64,000 nt of DNA from Bacteroides fluxus YIT 12057 (lineage in GTDB: Bacteria; Bacteroidota; Bacteroidia; Bacteroidales; Bacteroidaceae). The notes beneath the pieces were generated by a model. It ran no database searches. It was not told the DNA's origin and saw only the letters and a program-made list of their open reading frames with translations. Position 1 is the stretch's first letter. Each line of letters opens with the position of its first letter. The DNA lies in assembly GCF_000195635.1 (NCBI RefSeq), contig NZ_GL882614.1:124001-188000 (forward strand), written 5' to 3'. Below are positions 9,533 through 20,290 of this stretch, in pieces. The position numbers and the translations under genes are program-made.

Positions 9533-11557
9533 TTATTTCTCTTTTCTGTAATTCTCCAATCCGGTCTGCAAGAAATCTATATACTTAGGAATATCTTCAT
9601 CGTAAGAATAGGATTTGTTGAGCGGCTTGCCTTCATTGTCAATCAACACATAGAAAGGCTGTGCATTGGCTCCGAACTTGACACGCTGCAAGTAGCTCCA
9701 CTTGTCGCCCACCGTCCGCAAAGTACGCTCCGTGCCATTCTCCATAATCTTCACCGGAGAAGAAAGTGGAGTTTTGTTATCAACATAAAGCGTGATGAGT
9801 ACATAATCATTATTAATGATATCACTCACCTTTGAATCTGTCCATACAGAAAGCTCCATCTTACGGCAATTTACGCAACCGTAACCGGTGAAGTCCAACA
9901 TAACAGGCTTACCGTGCTGACGGGCATACTCCATACCGAGATCATAATCATCGAACTTGGCATGTACCTCGTTGTTATAGAGGTTGAAGTCCTGAGTCTG
10001 CATAGGCGGCGCAAAAGCACTGACTGCTTTCAGCGGAGCACCCCACAAACCGGGAACCATATAAACCGCAAACGCCAATGAGGCCATAGCCATGAAGAAG
10101 CGCGGCACACTGACTTTGGTATCATCATCATCGTGGGGGAACTTGATTTTGCCCAACAGATAGAAACCGAGCAATGCGAACAAAACAATCCACAAAGCAA
10201 GGAAGGTTTCACGATCAAGAATACGCCATCCGTAGGCCAGGTCGGCAACCGAAAGGAACTTCAAAGCAAATGCCAGTTCCAGGAATCCCAGACTGACTTT
10301 GATAATATTCATCCAACCGCCTGACTTAGGCATTGACTTCAACCAGGACGGGAACAGCGCAAACAAGGTAAACGGCAACGCCAAAGCAATGGCAAAGCCC
10401 AACATGCCGATAGCCGGAGCCACCACACTGCCCGTTGTGGAAACCTGTACCAAAAGGAAACCGATAATAGGACCTGTACAGGAGAAGGATACCAGAGACA
10501 ATGTAAACGCCATCAAGAAGATGCTCAATAATCCTCCCGTCGTTTCGGCCTTGCTATCCACAGCATTGCTCCACTTGGAAGGAAGCGTAATTTCGAACGC
10601 CCCGAAAAAAGAAGCGGCAAATACTACCAGCATCAAGCAGAACAAGATATTGAATACTGCGTTCGTAGAGAGTGCGTTCAATGCACTGGCACCAAATATA
10701 AGTGTAATAGCCAGCCCCAACGTCACGTAAATCACCACGATGGACGCACCGTATGTCCAAGCATCACGGATACCTTTCTTCTTATCTTTACTACGTTTCA
10801 GGAAGAAGCTGACCGTCATCGGAATAATAGGCCATACACAAGGAGTGAACAGCGCCAACAATCCACCGACGAATCCTGTAATAAAGATATAAATCCATGA
10901 CATATCTTCCTGGGAAGTCGTTTCACCCAAAGAATTCAGTTCATTGATAACCGGCTTCCAAAGGTCTGTCCCACCTCCCACATTGATTCCCGTAGGAACA
11001 TCCGCACCGCCGATCACGGCAACGGATGCTGTATCAGCGGCAACTTCCTGTGACGCAGACTGTCCTTCAGCCTTGTTTCCCACAGCATCTTCTTTAGCCG
11101 TCCCCTCTCCCTTGCCAGAGATACTAAACGGCACTTGAGTGGGTGGCAAACAATTTTCATCATTACATGCACCATATTCCAGATAACCTTCTATCTGATA
11201 GGCGCCACCGGTCAACTTCAACTTCTGCACGAACTGGGCAGTATTCTCAAAGTAACGCACCTTCATTTCAAACAATTTGTCAAATGAAGAAATCTCCTTA
11301 CCTACCGGTTTCAACTTACCTATCAGTTCCGCTCCCGACAGTTTCTCAACATTAAAGGTAGCCGAGATAGGACCGCCGTCGCCCAAATCCGTAGAATAGA
11401 CATGCCACCCCTTTTCAACAGTTCCGGTAAATACGACCTCCGCTTCACCGGCCGACAAAGTCTTCAGCTCATACTTAAACTTAACGGGGTCATGTATCTG
11501 CGCCTGTGCCACCACAGTGAGAAGCAACAGCCAAATAGAAAAAACACTTTTCTTCAC
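9533..11557 (-). CDS. dsbD: Thiol:disulfide interchange protein DsbD
   Basis: A 674-residue membrane protein in three parts. A signal peptide and periplasmic N-terminal domain come first (to about residue 170), with the conserved [12 protein letters not shown] block of about eight membrane segments follows (about 220-510), including [16 protein letters not shown] and [10 protein letters not shown] with its two membrane cysteines. The C-terminal thioredoxin domain has the active site CVNC near residue 557. It passes electrons from cytoplasmic thioredoxin to periplasmic proteins such as cytochrome c and thiol reductases. All redox cysteine pairs appear present. Confidence 0.92.
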   Translation of the reverse strand: MKKSVFSIWLLLLTVVAQAQIHDPVKFKYELKTLSAGEAEVVFTGTVEKGWHVYSTDLGDGGPISATFNVEKLSGAELIGKLKPVGKEISSFDKLFEMKVRYFENTAQFVQKLKLTGGAYQIEGYLEYGACNDENCLPPTQVPFSISGKGEGTAKEDAVGNKAEGQSASQEVAADTASVAVIGGADVPTGINVGGGTDLWKPVINELNSLGETTSQEDMSWIYIFITGFVGGLLALFTPCVWPIIPMTVSFFLKRSKDKKKGIRDAWTYGASIVVIYVTLGLAITLIFGASALNALSTNAVFNILFCLMLVVFAASFFGAFEITLPSKWSNAVDSKAETTGGLLSIFLMAFTLSLVSFSCTGPIIGFLLVQVSTTGSVVAPAIGMLGFAIALALPFTLFALFPSWLKSMPKSGGWMNIIKVSLGFLELAFALKFLSVADLAYGWRILDRETFLALWIVLFALLGFYLLGKIKFPHDDDDTKVSVPRFFMAMASLAFAVYMVPGLWGAPLKAVSAFAPPMQTQDFNLYNNEVHAKFDDYDLGMEYARQHGKPVMLDFTGYGCVNCRKMELSVWTDSKVSDIINNDYVLITLYVDNKTPLSSPVKIMENGTERTLRTVGDKWSYLQRVKFGANAQPFYVLIDNEGKPLNKSYSYDEDIPKYIDFLQTGLENYRKEK

Positions 11558-11612
11558 GTCTTCTTAAAATATTAATTATTAATTATCAACTATCAGTCCG
11601 ATGCAAGCAGAA

Positions 11613-11912
11613 CTACACTTCATAGTCCACACAAGCACGGCTTTCTTTCACATCAGCAATCAATTTGCCCGCAGCCACATGATCGGGGTGCGTCGCATAA
11701 AACTTTACATCCTCCAATGTATCGAACTCGCTATAAAGAGCAATGTTCCAACTCTCTCCCGGATTGATATTCAATCCGACTTCAATCTTACGAATCACGG
11801 ATATTTTAACGGGAAGCGCTTCGATTGCTTTCTTAAAATTATTCATCGCCGCCCACTTTTCGTCAGCCGGAGCGTTATCTTTAAGCTTAAATAATACAAT
11901 GTGCTTTACCAT
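11613..11912 (-). CDS. Dabb-domain (stress-responsive A/B barrel) protein
   Basis: A 99-residue protein with the typical start MVKHIVLFKLKD and a central GLNINPGESWNIALYSEFDT, matching the Dabb dimeric alpha/beta barrel. These small cytoplasmic proteins have no general known reaction. It stands alone between dsbD and the divergent udk. Confidence 0.85.
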   Translation of the reverse strand: MVKHIVLFKLKDNAPADEKWAAMNNFKKAIEALPVKISVIRKIEVGLNINPGESWNIALYSEFDTLEDVKFYATHPDHVAAGKLIADVKESRACVDYEV

Positions 11913-12015
11913 AACTTTGCTATTTAAATGATTTATGTCTATATTTGTCAGCTGAAGCAGTTGTTTTTAACAAGTGCAAAAGTACAAGTTTTGTTTCAAT
12001 AATACACTTAAACGG

Positions 12016-12627
12016 ATGTTAATAATAGGAATTGCAGGCGGAACAGGTTCGGGAAAGACCACCGTCGTACGCAAAATTATCGAGAGCCTGCCGGCCGGTG
12101 AAGTGGTACTGCTACCACAAGATTCTTACTATAAGGACAGCAGCCACGTTCCTGTAGAAGAACGGCAAAACATAAACTTCGACCATCCGGATGCTTTCGA
12201 ATGGAGCCTTCTTTCCAAGCACGTTGCAGCATTGCGTGAGGGAAACAGCATTGAACAGCCCACTTATTCCTATCTCACTTGTACCCGCCAGCCCGAAACC
12301 ATCCATATCGAACCGCGCGAAGTCATCATCATCGAAGGAATCCTTGCCTTATGTGACAAGAAGCTGCGCAGCATGATGGACCTTAAAATATTTGTTGACG
12401 CAGATCCGGATGAACGATTGATCCGTGTCATACAACGCGATGTGGTAGAACGCGGACGCACTGCCGAGGCAGTAATGGAACGCTATACACGCATCCTGAA
12501 GCCCATGCACCAGCAATTCATTGAGCCCTGCAAACGATATGCGGACCTCATTGTGCCTGAAGGCGGAAACAACCAGGTGGCTATCGACATTTTAACAATG
12601 TATATAAAGAAGCATTTGGGCAATTGA
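12016..12627 (+). CDS. udk: Uridine kinase
   Basis: A 203-residue P-loop kinase. It starts MLIIGIAGGTGSGKTTVVRK with the Walker A motif GGTGSGKT at residues 8-15, then DSYYKD and the substrate-contact NFDHPDAF. It phosphorylates uridine and cytidine in pyrimidine salvage. The ATG at 12016 gives the standard start; the longer frame from 11974 adds 14 unconserved residues. The MltF-like gene follows 22 bp downstream. Confidence 0.93.
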   Translation: MLIIGIAGGTGSGKTTVVRKIIESLPAGEVVLLPQDSYYKDSSHVPVEERQNINFDHPDAFEWSLLSKHVAALREGNSIEQPTYSYLTCTRQPETIHIEPREVIIIEGILALCDKKLRSMMDLKIFVDADPDERLIRVIQRDVVERGRTAEAVMERYTRILKPMHQQFIEPCKRYADLIVPEGGNNQVAIDILTMYIKKHLGN

Positions 12628-12649
12628 CAATCAGTAATGCCGCGAGCAG

Positions 12650-14032
12650 ATGAAATACGGACAGCCGATCCTTCTCGTTATTTTCCTGTGTTGCATCTTG
12701 GGATGCGGCGGAAGTCATCGTGCGGAAAAAGAAAAGGCAGGTGACGACTTGCAGCAAATAAAAGATAGTGGAGAATTGGTGGTACTGACTTTATATAGTT
12801 CTACCTCCTACTTTATCTACCGCGGGCAGGACATGGGATTCCAGTATGAATTGAGTGAACAGTTTGCCAGCAGCCTGGGAGTAAAGCTCCGAATAGAGGT
12901 TGCAAGAAATGTGCATGAACTCATCGAAAAGCTGTTGGCAGGCAAAGGAGACTTGATTGCTTACAACCTGCCTATCACCAAAGAGTGGAAGGACAGCCTG
13001 ATTTACTGCGGAGAAGAGGTCATTACCCACCAAGTAATAGTCCAACGGGCAGGCGGACGTACCAAGCCTCTGAAGGACGTGACCGAACTGATAGGCAAGG
13101 ATGTCTATGTAAAACCCGGAAAGTATTATAATCGGCTGGTCAATCTGGACGAAGAGTTGGGAGGCGGTATCCATATCCATAAAGTCACGAATGACAGCAT
13201 CAGCATGGAAGACCTGATAACCCAGGTATCACAAGGGAAAATCCCCTATACCGTAGCCGACAACGACCTTGCCCAACTCAACACCACGTATTATCCCAAT
13301 CTGAATATCGGACTGTCCATCAGCTTTGACCAACGCGCATCATGGGCCGTGCGCAAAAATTGTCCCAAACTAGCTGCCGCCGCCAACAAATGGCATGAAG
13401 AAAACATGACCTCACCAGCCTATACAGCCAGCATGAAGCGTTATTTTGAAATCAGCAAGGCTATTCCCCACTCTCCGATTCTTTCTTTACGGGAAGGTAA
13501 AATCTCCCATTTCGATGATTTATTCAAGAAATACGCACCGGAAATCAACTGGGACTGGCGGTTGCTTGCCTCCCTTGCCTATACAGAATCTAATTTTGAC
13601 AGCACCGCTGTATCTTGGGCAGGCGCAAGAGGACTGATGCAACTGATGCCGGGCACCGCACGTGCCATGGGAGTTCCCGCAGGGAAGGAACAGAACCCGG
13701 AAGAAAGCATAAAAGCTGCTGTCAAATACATAGCCGCCACAGCCAGAAGTTTTGCCAAAGTTCCCGAAGAAGAGCGCATCAACTTTATATTGGCATCCTA
13801 CAACTCAGGGATAGGACACGTGCAGGACGCCATGGCATTGGCAGAAAAGTACGGTAAAGACAAGTACACTTGGCGGGACAATGTAGAAAACTTCATCCTG
13901 CTGAAAAGCAACGAAGAATACTTTTCCGACCCAGTCTGCAAAAACGGTTATTTCCGTGGTATAGAGACCTACAACTTTGTAAGGGACATCACATCACGCT
14001 TCGACCAGTACAAGAAAAAAATAAAACATTAA
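12650..14032 (+). CDS. MltF-like membrane-bound lytic transglycosylase
   Basis: A 460-residue lipoprotein (signal LVIFLCCILGCGG). Residues about 35-270 form an extracellular solute-binding (SBP_bac_3) domain. Residues about 300-440 form a lytic transglycosylase (SLT) domain with the catalytic Glu in AYTESNFDS and the conserved ARGLMQLMPGTA. Enzymes of this build cleave peptidoglycan glycan strands from the membrane. The last codons overlap the 3' end of metH on the other strand by 4 bp. Confidence 0.88.
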   Translation: MKYGQPILLVIFLCCILGCGGSHRAEKEKAGDDLQQIKDSGELVVLTLYSSTSYFIYRGQDMGFQYELSEQFASSLGVKLRIEVARNVHELIEKLLAGKGDLIAYNLPITKEWKDSLIYCGEEVITHQVIVQRAGGRTKPLKDVTELIGKDVYVKPGKYYNRLVNLDEELGGGIHIHKVTNDSISMEDLITQVSQGKIPYTVADNDLAQLNTTYYPNLNIGLSISFDQRASWAVRKNCPKLAAAANKWHEENMTSPAYTASMKRYFEISKAIPHSPILSLREGKISHFDDLFKKYAPEINWDWRLLASLAYTESNFDSTAVSWAGARGLMQLMPGTARAMGVPAGKEQNPEESIKAAVKYIAATARSFAKVPEEERINFILASYNSGIGHVQDAMALAEKYGKDKYTWRDNVENFILLKSNEEYFSDPVCKNGYFRGIETYNFVRDITSRFDQYKKKIKH

Positions 14033-16791
14033 AATAAATTCAGCCTATTCTTTTGAGCCTCTTCAAGAGAAACTGTTTTAACCTGCCGCTCACTGTTCTT
14101 CTCGCGCAGGCGCCGGTACTCTTCATTCAATTCCTCGCTCAATTCTTCTTTCGATTCGGGATTCATCAGCTTCGCCGCAACTGCCGCATTTTGCGAGGCA
14201 TCTTTCAGATGGATTACCGGAGCATGATAAACCGGAGCAATCCTCAATGCCGTATGCAACTGTGAAGTAGTGGCACCACCTATCAACAGAGGTATATCCA
14301 GACCGGACTTCTCCAGTTCAAGAGCCACATGCACCATCTCGTCCAGAGAAGGGGTAATCAAGCCACTCAGACCAATCATATCCACCTTTTCTTCCATGGC
14401 ACGCTGTACAATAGTTTCGGCAGGCACCATCACTCCGAGATCTATGATTTCATAACCATTACAAGCCATCACTACAGAAACTATATTCTTGCCTATATCA
14501 TGAACATCACCTTTCACGGTAGCAAGCAATACTCTTCCGGCAGAAACAGAACCTTCCTGCTTTTCCGATTCTATGACCGGTTGCAGGATAGCCACCGCCT
14601 TCTTCATGGTACGTGCTGTTTTCACAACCTGTGGAAGGAACATTTTACCCGCACCGAACAAATCACCGACATGGTTCATGCCTGCCATCAGTGGGCCTTC
14701 GATGATATCCACTGCCTTCGCATATTGCTCCAGAGCCTCAGCCAAGTCTTCTTCCAGATAATCACCGATACCCTTGGTCAAAGCATATTTCAAGCGTTCT
14801 TCCACCGTGGCGTTCTCCCGCCAAGAAAGCTGGGACTGGACTGCATGCCGTACATTGCCGGATGCTTTAGCGGTATCAGTTTCTGCCTTCAAACGCTCGG
14901 CGGTTTCTATCAGACGTTCCGCAGCATCGGGACGACGATTCAAGACCACATCTTCCAGGCGCTCCAGAATATCCTCCGGAATATCCGTATAAAGTACGGA
15001 AGTGGCAGGATTGACAATGCCCATATCCATCCCTTCGCGAACAGCATGATAAAGGAACACGGCATGCATGGCCTCGCGGATGTAGTTATGGCCGCGGAAC
15101 GAGAATGAAAGATTGCTCACCCCTCCACTGACATGCGCACCGGGCAGATTCTTTCTTATCCAACCGGCAGCCTTAATAAAATCGACAGCATAGTTATTAT
15201 GCTCGTCCATGCCTGTAGCTACGGCCAGCACATTCGGATCAAAAATAATATCATGAGGATTGAACCCGATTTTATCCGTCAAAAGACGGTAAGCGCGTTC
15301 ACAGACTTCAATCTTACGTTGAAAGGTATCCGCCTGCCCTTTCTCATCGAAAGCCATCACCACAACGGCAGCGCCATATTGCTGGATGGTACGGGCATGT
15401 TCCAGAAATTTCTCCTCACCTTCCTTCAAAGAAATGGAATTGACGATGGACTTTCCCTGCAGGCATTTTAACCCGGCAACGATAACATCCCACTTGGAGG
15501 AATCTATCATGACAGGCACCCGCGCTATCTCAGGTTCTGAAGCTATGAGATTAAGAAAGGTAATCATTTCAGTCCGGGTGTCCAACAGACCGTCATCCAT
15601 GTTAATGTCGATGACCTGTGCACCGTCCTCAACCTGCTGACGGGCAATACTGAGGGCCTCATCATATTTCTTCTCATTAATCAGACGCAGGAATTTGCGT
15701 GAACCGGCAACATTGCAACGTTCGCCCACATTCACAAAGTTATTCTCCGGCCTGACCTCTAAAAGTTCAAGACCAGAAAGCCAAAGGTTCTCCGGTTTCG
15801 GAGCAGGTACATGAGGAGTAACTCCCTCCACCAAAGCCGTATATTCAGCTATGTAAGCATCGGTAGTTCCACAACACCCCCCAATGATATTTACCAAGCC
15901 TTCGTGAATGTATTCCTTTATTTCATGTGCCATGTCAGCCGGTGTCTGGTCATATTTTCCCAGACTGTTGGGCAGTCCTGCGTTGGGATAAGCGCTTATA
16001 TAGTAAGGAGCACGACGGGCAAGTTGTTCTAGGAATGGTTTAAGCTGACGGGCGCCGAAAGAGCAGTTCAGCCCTATCGAAAAAACATCGGCATGCTGCA
16101 CGGAAGCAAGAAAAGCTTCTAACGTCTGGCCGGAAAGTGTACGTCCAACCGTATCGGAAACTGTCACGGAAAGCATCAACGGTACACGGATTCCGGTAGT
16201 TTCCATTGCCTGCGTCGCAGCAAAAACGGCAGCCTTAGCATTCAGGGTATCAAATATTGTTTCGACCAACAGTGCATCTACCCCACCTTCCAGCAGAGCT
16301 TCCATCTGTTCACGGTAATCAGCCGCAAGCGCATCGTATGTCAAAGCACGATATGCAGGGTTATTCACATCAGGACTCATGGAGCAGGTCTTGTTGGTTG
16401 GTCCTACGGAACCTGCCACAAAACGGGGTTTGCCGGGAGTAAGAGCCGTGAACTCATCGGCCATCCGGCGTGCCAGTCCGGCAGCAGCAAGATTTATTTC
16501 ACGCACATACTCTTGCACGTGGTAATCCGCCATACTGACACGCGTAGAATTAAAAGTATTGGTTTCAATGATATCCGCACCTGCAAGCAAGTATTTGCGA
16601 TGGATATCCTGTACTACATCCGGACGGGTCAAGCAGAGCAAATCATTATTTCCCTTCAACTGTCCCGGGATACGCAAAAAGCGATCCCCCCGGAAATCTT
16701 CCTCCGTCAAGTTGTATTGTTGGATCATAGTGCCCATGGCACCGTCAAGGATAAGGATGCGCTCACGCACCAACTTTTCAATAGAAGCCAT
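14029..16791 (-). CDS. metH: Cobalamin-dependent methionine synthase without reactivation domain
   Basis: A 920-residue protein. In order: the homocysteine S-methyltransferase domain (zinc cysteines in GLNCSFG and GGCCGTTDAYI), the pterin-binding domain (about 340-620), the B12 cap, and the B12-binding domain with the axial-ligand motif VKGDVHDIGKN near residue 760. It stops at NRLNLF, about 300 residues short of E. coli MetH, so the AdoMet-binding reactivation domain is absent. It transfers methyl from methyltetrahydrofolate to homocysteine. Reactivation may come from a separate protein outside the window. Confidence 0.93.
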   Translation of the reverse strand: MASIEKLVRERILILDGAMGTMIQQYNLTEEDFRGDRFLRIPGQLKGNNDLLCLTRPDVVQDIHRKYLLAGADIIETNTFNSTRVSMADYHVQEYVREINLAAAGLARRMADEFTALTPGKPRFVAGSVGPTNKTCSMSPDVNNPAYRALTYDALAADYREQMEALLEGGVDALLVETIFDTLNAKAAVFAATQAMETTGIRVPLMLSVTVSDTVGRTLSGQTLEAFLASVQHADVFSIGLNCSFGARQLKPFLEQLARRAPYYISAYPNAGLPNSLGKYDQTPADMAHEIKEYIHEGLVNIIGGCCGTTDAYIAEYTALVEGVTPHVPAPKPENLWLSGLELLEVRPENNFVNVGERCNVAGSRKFLRLINEKKYDEALSIARQQVEDGAQVIDINMDDGLLDTRTEMITFLNLIASEPEIARVPVMIDSSKWDVIVAGLKCLQGKSIVNSISLKEGEEKFLEHARTIQQYGAAVVVMAFDEKGQADTFQRKIEVCERAYRLLTDKIGFNPHDIIFDPNVLAVATGMDEHNNYAVDFIKAAGWIRKNLPGAHVSGGVSNLSFSFRGHNYIREAMHAVFLYHAVREGMDMGIVNPATSVLYTDIPEDILERLEDVVLNRRPDAAERLIETAERLKAETDTAKASGNVRHAVQSQLSWRENATVEERLKYALTKGIGDYLEEDLAEALEQYAKAVDIIEGPLMAGMNHVGDLFGAGKMFLPQVVKTARTMKKAVAILQPVIESEKQEGSVSAGRVLLATVKGDVHDIGKNIVSVVMACNGYEIIDLGVMVPAETIVQRAMEEKVDMIGLSGLITPSLDEMVHVALELEKSGLDIPLLIGGATTSQLHTALRIAPVYHAPVIHLKDASQNAAVAAKLMNPESKEELSEELNEEYRRLREKNSERQVKTVSLEEAQKNRLNLF

Positions 16792-16835
16792 TGTATATAA
16801 GGGTTAGGGAAAGGATTAGGAATTAATCCCTATTT

Positions 16836-17288
16836 TCATCTTTTGAACATACGCGCCATATCGCGTTTGTCATCTTTTTCCTTCAAAGATTCGCGCTTGT
16901 CATATTGTTTTTTACCTTTAGCAAGGGCTACCACCACTTTCGCCAACCCTTTCTCGTTAATGAACATACGCACAGGAACAATAGTAAAGCCGGGATCTTT
17001 GGAACCACGTGTCAACTTCTCCAATTCTTTTTTAGTCAAGAGAAGCTTGCGCTCCCTGCGTGCATTGTGGTTGTTGTATGAGCCATAGAAATACTCGGCG
17101 ATATGCATATTCTTCACCCATAACTCACCATTGGCAAAGTAGCAGAAAGTATCGACCAAGCTTGCCTTACCCAAACGGATAGACTTGATTTCCGTACCTG
17201 TGAGTACAATACCCGCAGTATAGGTGTCTATCAGTTCATAGTCAAACGTAGCACGCTTATTCTTTATATTTACAGGAGCTTGTTTCAT
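16836..17288 (-). CDS. smpB: SsrA-binding protein SmpB
   Basis: A 150-residue protein of the right size, with the typical N-terminus ([20 protein letters not shown]), GTEIKSIR and a basic tail ending RDMARMFKR. It delivers tmRNA to stalled ribosomes during trans-translation. It lies between metH and the Yip1-family gene on the same strand, with 8 bp to the latter. Confidence 0.95.
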   Translation of the reverse strand: MKQAPVNIKNKRATFDYELIDTYTAGIVLTGTEIKSIRLGKASLVDTFCYFANGELWVKNMHIAEYFYGSYNNHNARRERKLLLTKKELEKLTRGSKDPGFTIVPVRMFINEKGLAKVVVALAKGKKQYDKRESLKEKDDKRDMARMFKR

Positions 17289-17296
17289 AAATCAAA

Positions 17297-17872
17297 TCAG
17301 TTCAGCATTACCGTCAGCTTAGTGAATATCCATTCAATAGCCGTCGGACAAGCTATTAACAAAATAGAAGAAAGAATAGTAAAGCGCAAACGGTCTTTTT
17401 CTTCCACTTGCATCATTTTTGCACTTCCTTCCCACACTACATAAACAATATAGAATTGAAGCAACCAAGAGATAATCCTAAAATCCGGCAAGATGCCTAT
17501 GATGATTTTAAGCACAAAGAGTACGACCAATGCGTACCCGGCAAATTGTTGCGTCAATGGTATGTCACTGTCCGTCATCAGCATACGGACACGCAACCCA
17601 TTTATCAGATAGGCTGCCAAAAAGTATCCTCCAAATAAGGATACAGCCACGGCACAACATTGTGTCATGGCATATTGAAAACTTTGCGGACCACCCCATC
17701 CCATCGTCCACAAGGAACCGATGAAGACGGACAACCCGCATAAACCAATCATAGGATAAACAAAAGAAGTAAACACCTTTCGCCTATCCTCTTCCAAACG
17801 AATTTCCTCCCAGGCACGAGCCGGAGAGGAAATCAGTTGTAGAGCTATATGAAATAATTCTTTGTAGTTCAA
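17297..17872 (-). CDS. Yip1-family membrane protein
   Basis: A 191-residue protein with about five hydrophobic helices and the start MNYKELFHIALQLISSPARA WEEI, typical of Bacteroidetes Yip1-domain proteins. Function unknown. It is packed between a NigD-like lipoprotein gene (2 bp) and smpB (8 bp), so the three may share a transcript. Confidence 0.75.
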   Translation of the reverse strand: MNYKELFHIALQLISSPARAWEEIRLEEDRRKVFTSFVYPMIGLCGLSVFIGSLWTMGWGGPQSFQYAMTQCCAVAVSLFGGYFLAAYLINGLRVRMLMTDSDIPLTQQFAGYALVVLFVLKIIIGILPDFRIISWLLQFYIVYVVWEGSAKMMQVEEKDRLRFTILSSILLIACPTAIEWIFTKLTVMLN

Positions 17873-17874
17873 AT

Positions 17875-18723
17875 TTATTTATCAGTTGTTGATTCATTGA
17901 TGCCTTTTACTTCAACCTCACAGGTTTTAGTTTCCGCATCTTCCAATTTTAAACTATTGGCATTTGTTACATATTCAACAGTCACCGTTGTCGGCATTTC
18001 ACCGGTCATTTTAGAATATTGAGAGAACACACCTCGCAAATCATATGCATAATAATAAATTTGAGGATATGCACCGGAATTATTCAAAGAATTAGTGTTC
18101 GTTGACTTATCATCTGCATCATAATGCTTCAAATACAGTTTCAAAGTTTTATTTCCATCGGCATTCTCCTCCGGATAATAAACCAATGTAAACTTATGGG
18201 CACCTGCCTTATAGACAAAATAATTGATAGGCAATATCAACGTGGTTTTGTCATAGAAGAACCATGGTTTATGCAATTTCTTTTCCATTTCATATCCCAT
18301 CTGGCTTGAATTGTCAATATCAATAACCGGAGCTTTATTCACAGAGTCATTTTCTGCGCCCCGTTCCGTTATTTCAACCTTTGCATCCAAAGATACGGCC
18401 CAAAGCAGATTTACAGATTTATACTCTTTGTCTTCTATAAGGTTGGAATTCAAAGTTTCGTCGTATGTCCCTGTGACATATGCAATATTCGTACTTGAAG
18501 GCTTAAATCCCATATTACTTTCCAAAGTAGCCAATGATGCCGCCGTCGGACTTATTTTAGTAACCCCGTCAAGCATAGTGAATGAATTACCAAACATACT
18601 ATCACTTACCTTAACCAAACCACCTACAGAAGGTGCATAGTCATTGTCCGAATTTAGACACGAAGTTAAAGAAACGCCCATTAATAAGGTAAAGGCAACC
18701 ATCAAGAATTTTAACTGTTTCAT
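17875..18723 (-). CDS. NigD-like lipoprotein
   Basis: A 282-residue lipoprotein with signal MKQLKFLMVAFTLLMGVSLT and lipobox Cys at about 22 (SCLNSDNDYAPS). The layout and the C-terminal TVTVEYVTNANSLKL resemble the NigD-like proteins of Bacteroides. I chose the ATG at 18723 because it gives the signal peptide directly; the frame extends 25 codons upstream. Role unknown. Confidence 0.65.
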   Translation of the reverse strand: MKQLKFLMVAFTLLMGVSLTSCLNSDNDYAPSVGGLVKVSDSMFGNSFTMLDGVTKISPTAASLATLESNMGFKPSSTNIAYVTGTYDETLNSNLIEDKEYKSVNLLWAVSLDAKVEITERGAENDSVNKAPVIDIDNSSQMGYEMEKKLHKPWFFYDKTTLILPINYFVYKAGAHKFTLVYYPEENADGNKTLKLYLKHYDADDKSTNTNSLNNSGAYPQIYYYAYDLRGVFSQYSKMTGEMPTTVTVEYVTNANSLKLEDAETKTCEVEVKGINESTTDK

Positions 18724-18861
18724 CTTTCTTATAAAAATTAGAGTTCGCAAATTTAGATAAAAGAATTGAGTAATAGAGCACTCTCCTCGTTTTTTCATTG
18801 TTTTTAAGATTAAATGAAATATTAATCTTAATACTGCACGAACAACCTTATTTTAACATTA

Positions 18862-19359
18862 CTACACAATCTTTGCAAACAAATCCAGATGTTCATCCAC
18901 GTATCCTGCAACCATAGCAGTATATCCTTCTTCTTTTTCCAGGAATTCATCTTCCAAGTCATCGAAAGCCTCATATTGTTCGTACATGGCCATAAACTCT
19001 TCATCTGTGCGCTCACGCTCCAAATCTTCACGGTTCTCATCATAAATCTTCCTTGCCGCATAGACCAACTTGCTCAAATCACCGATTTCCCACAAGCGCA
19101 TCACCTTGGCAAACGGATTGGTAAAGATATACCCCCCGTATCCATTTTGTATCAACTGGCAAAAACCGCCTTCCATTATTTCATCCCGGAATATTTGATA
19201 GGCGAGCAAAGAATGTTGTTCACCCGTAAGCAAAGACATAGTCTCAGCAGTCCATACGTCACCGATTTTATTTTTGTATGCATCCGTAAAGACCTTTATA
19301 AACGCATCCATTCCTTCACCTGCCGACCGGCGCAAAGCAGCATCTGTCACCTCTATCAT
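18862..19359 (-). CDS. DUF4375 (DMP19-like) protein
   Basis: A 165-residue acidic protein. The stretch EQHSLLAYQIFRDEIMEGGF, then CQLIQNGYGGYIF is typical of the DUF4375/DMP19-like group. The C-terminal third is strongly acidic (DLEDEFLEKEEG). No catalytic motif is visible. It stands alone, divergent from the iron-sulfur scaffold-like operon. Confidence 0.7.
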   Translation of the reverse strand: MIEVTDAALRRSAGEGMDAFIKVFTDAYKNKIGDVWTAETMSLLTGEQHSLLAYQIFRDEIMEGGFCQLIQNGYGGYIFTNPFAKVMRLWEIGDLSKLVYAARKIYDENREDLERERTDEEFMAMYEQYEAFDDLEDEFLEKEEGYTAMVAGYVDEHLDLFAKIV

Positions 19360-19475
19360 AATTTGTATCCATTAATTACGCGGCAAAGTTAAGACAAAAC
19401 TGCAAACTCAACTTTACATTCCACAGAAATTCAACGACCTATTACCTATTTTTAATAAAAAAGTCAAATCAGACG

Positions 19476-19507
19476 GTTGGCAGAAACCAAGAAAACAACT
19501 AACTTTG
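19476..19507 (+). promoter_or_regulatory. Bacteroides-type promoter for the GGGtGRT operon
   Basis: GTTG at 19476-19479 and TAACTTTG at 19500-19507 are 20 bp apart, matching the -33/-7 promoter form (TTTG, TAnnTTTG). A leader of roughly 55 nt follows before the ATG at 19570. Confidence 0.6.
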
Positions 19508-19569
19508 CGAACGATTTCAAAAGCGAAACTACGTTTTTTTTAATTATATCACTTAAAAAAGAGCTAATT

Positions 19570-20271
19570 ATGACTTATTCACACGAAGTGGAACACATGT
19601 GTGTTGTAAAGAAGGGTCCTAACCACGGACCAGCTCCCATACCCGAAGAAGGCAAATGGGTAAAATCTAAAGAAATTGTCGATATTTCTGGTCTGACACA
19701 CGGTGTAGGTTGGTGTGCTCCTCAACAGGGTGCTTGTAAACTGACTTTGAACGTTAAAGAAGGTATCATCCAGGAAGCACTGGTTGAAACTATCGGTTGT
19801 TCAGGTATGACTCACTCAGCCGCCATGGCAGCTGAAATTCTTCCGGGCAAGACAATACTCGAAGCATTGAATACCGACCTTGTTTGCGACGCTATCAACA
19901 CAGCAATGCGCGAACTCTTCCTGCAAATCGTTTACGGACGTACTCAGTCGGCTTTCTCTGAAGGCGGTCTGATTATCGGCGCCGGTTTGGAAGACTTGGG
20001 TAAAGGTCTGCGCAGCCAGGTAGGTACATTGTACGGAACTTTGGCTAAAGGTCCCCGTTATCTGGAAATGGCAGAAGGTTATATCAAGACTATCGCTCTT
20101 GACAAGAATGACGAAATCTGCGGATACGAATTCGTTCACATGGGTAAATTCATGGATGAAATCAAGAAAGGTACCGATGCCAACGAAGCATTGAAGAAAG
20201 TAACCGGTACTTACGGACGCTTCACTGCTGAACAGGGAGCTGTTAAACACATTGATCCACGTCACGAATAA
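19570..20271 (+). CDS. Iron-sulfur scaffold-like protein, partner of GGGtGRT protein
   Basis: A 233-residue protein. It has GVGWCAPQQGACKLTLNV, ETIGCSGMTHSA and VCDAIN, so cysteines are spaced in a way recalling NifU/IscU scaffold proteins, and databases often name it so. Function is not established. It is directly followed, 19 bp on, by the GGGtGRT gene, and the two are commonly paired. Codon use (many GGT, CGT, GAA) suggests strong expression. I set the start at 19570 because the upstream frame runs through the promoter. Confidence 0.7.
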   Translation: MTYSHEVEHMCVVKKGPNHGPAPIPEEGKWVKSKEIVDISGLTHGVGWCAPQQGACKLTLNVKEGIIQEALVETIGCSGMTHSAAMAAEILPGKTILEALNTDLVCDAINTAMRELFLQIVYGRTQSAFSEGGLIIGAGLEDLGKGLRSQVGTLYGTLAKGPRYLEMAEGYIKTIALDKNDEICGYEFVHMGKFMDEIKKGTDANEALKKVTGTYGRFTAEQGAVKHIDPRHE

Positions 20272-20290
20272 TATAAGGAGGAAAGAAACT

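Noticed and set aside
14329..15108. Plus-strand frame of 259 codons
   Set aside because: Antisense to metH; no homology visible.
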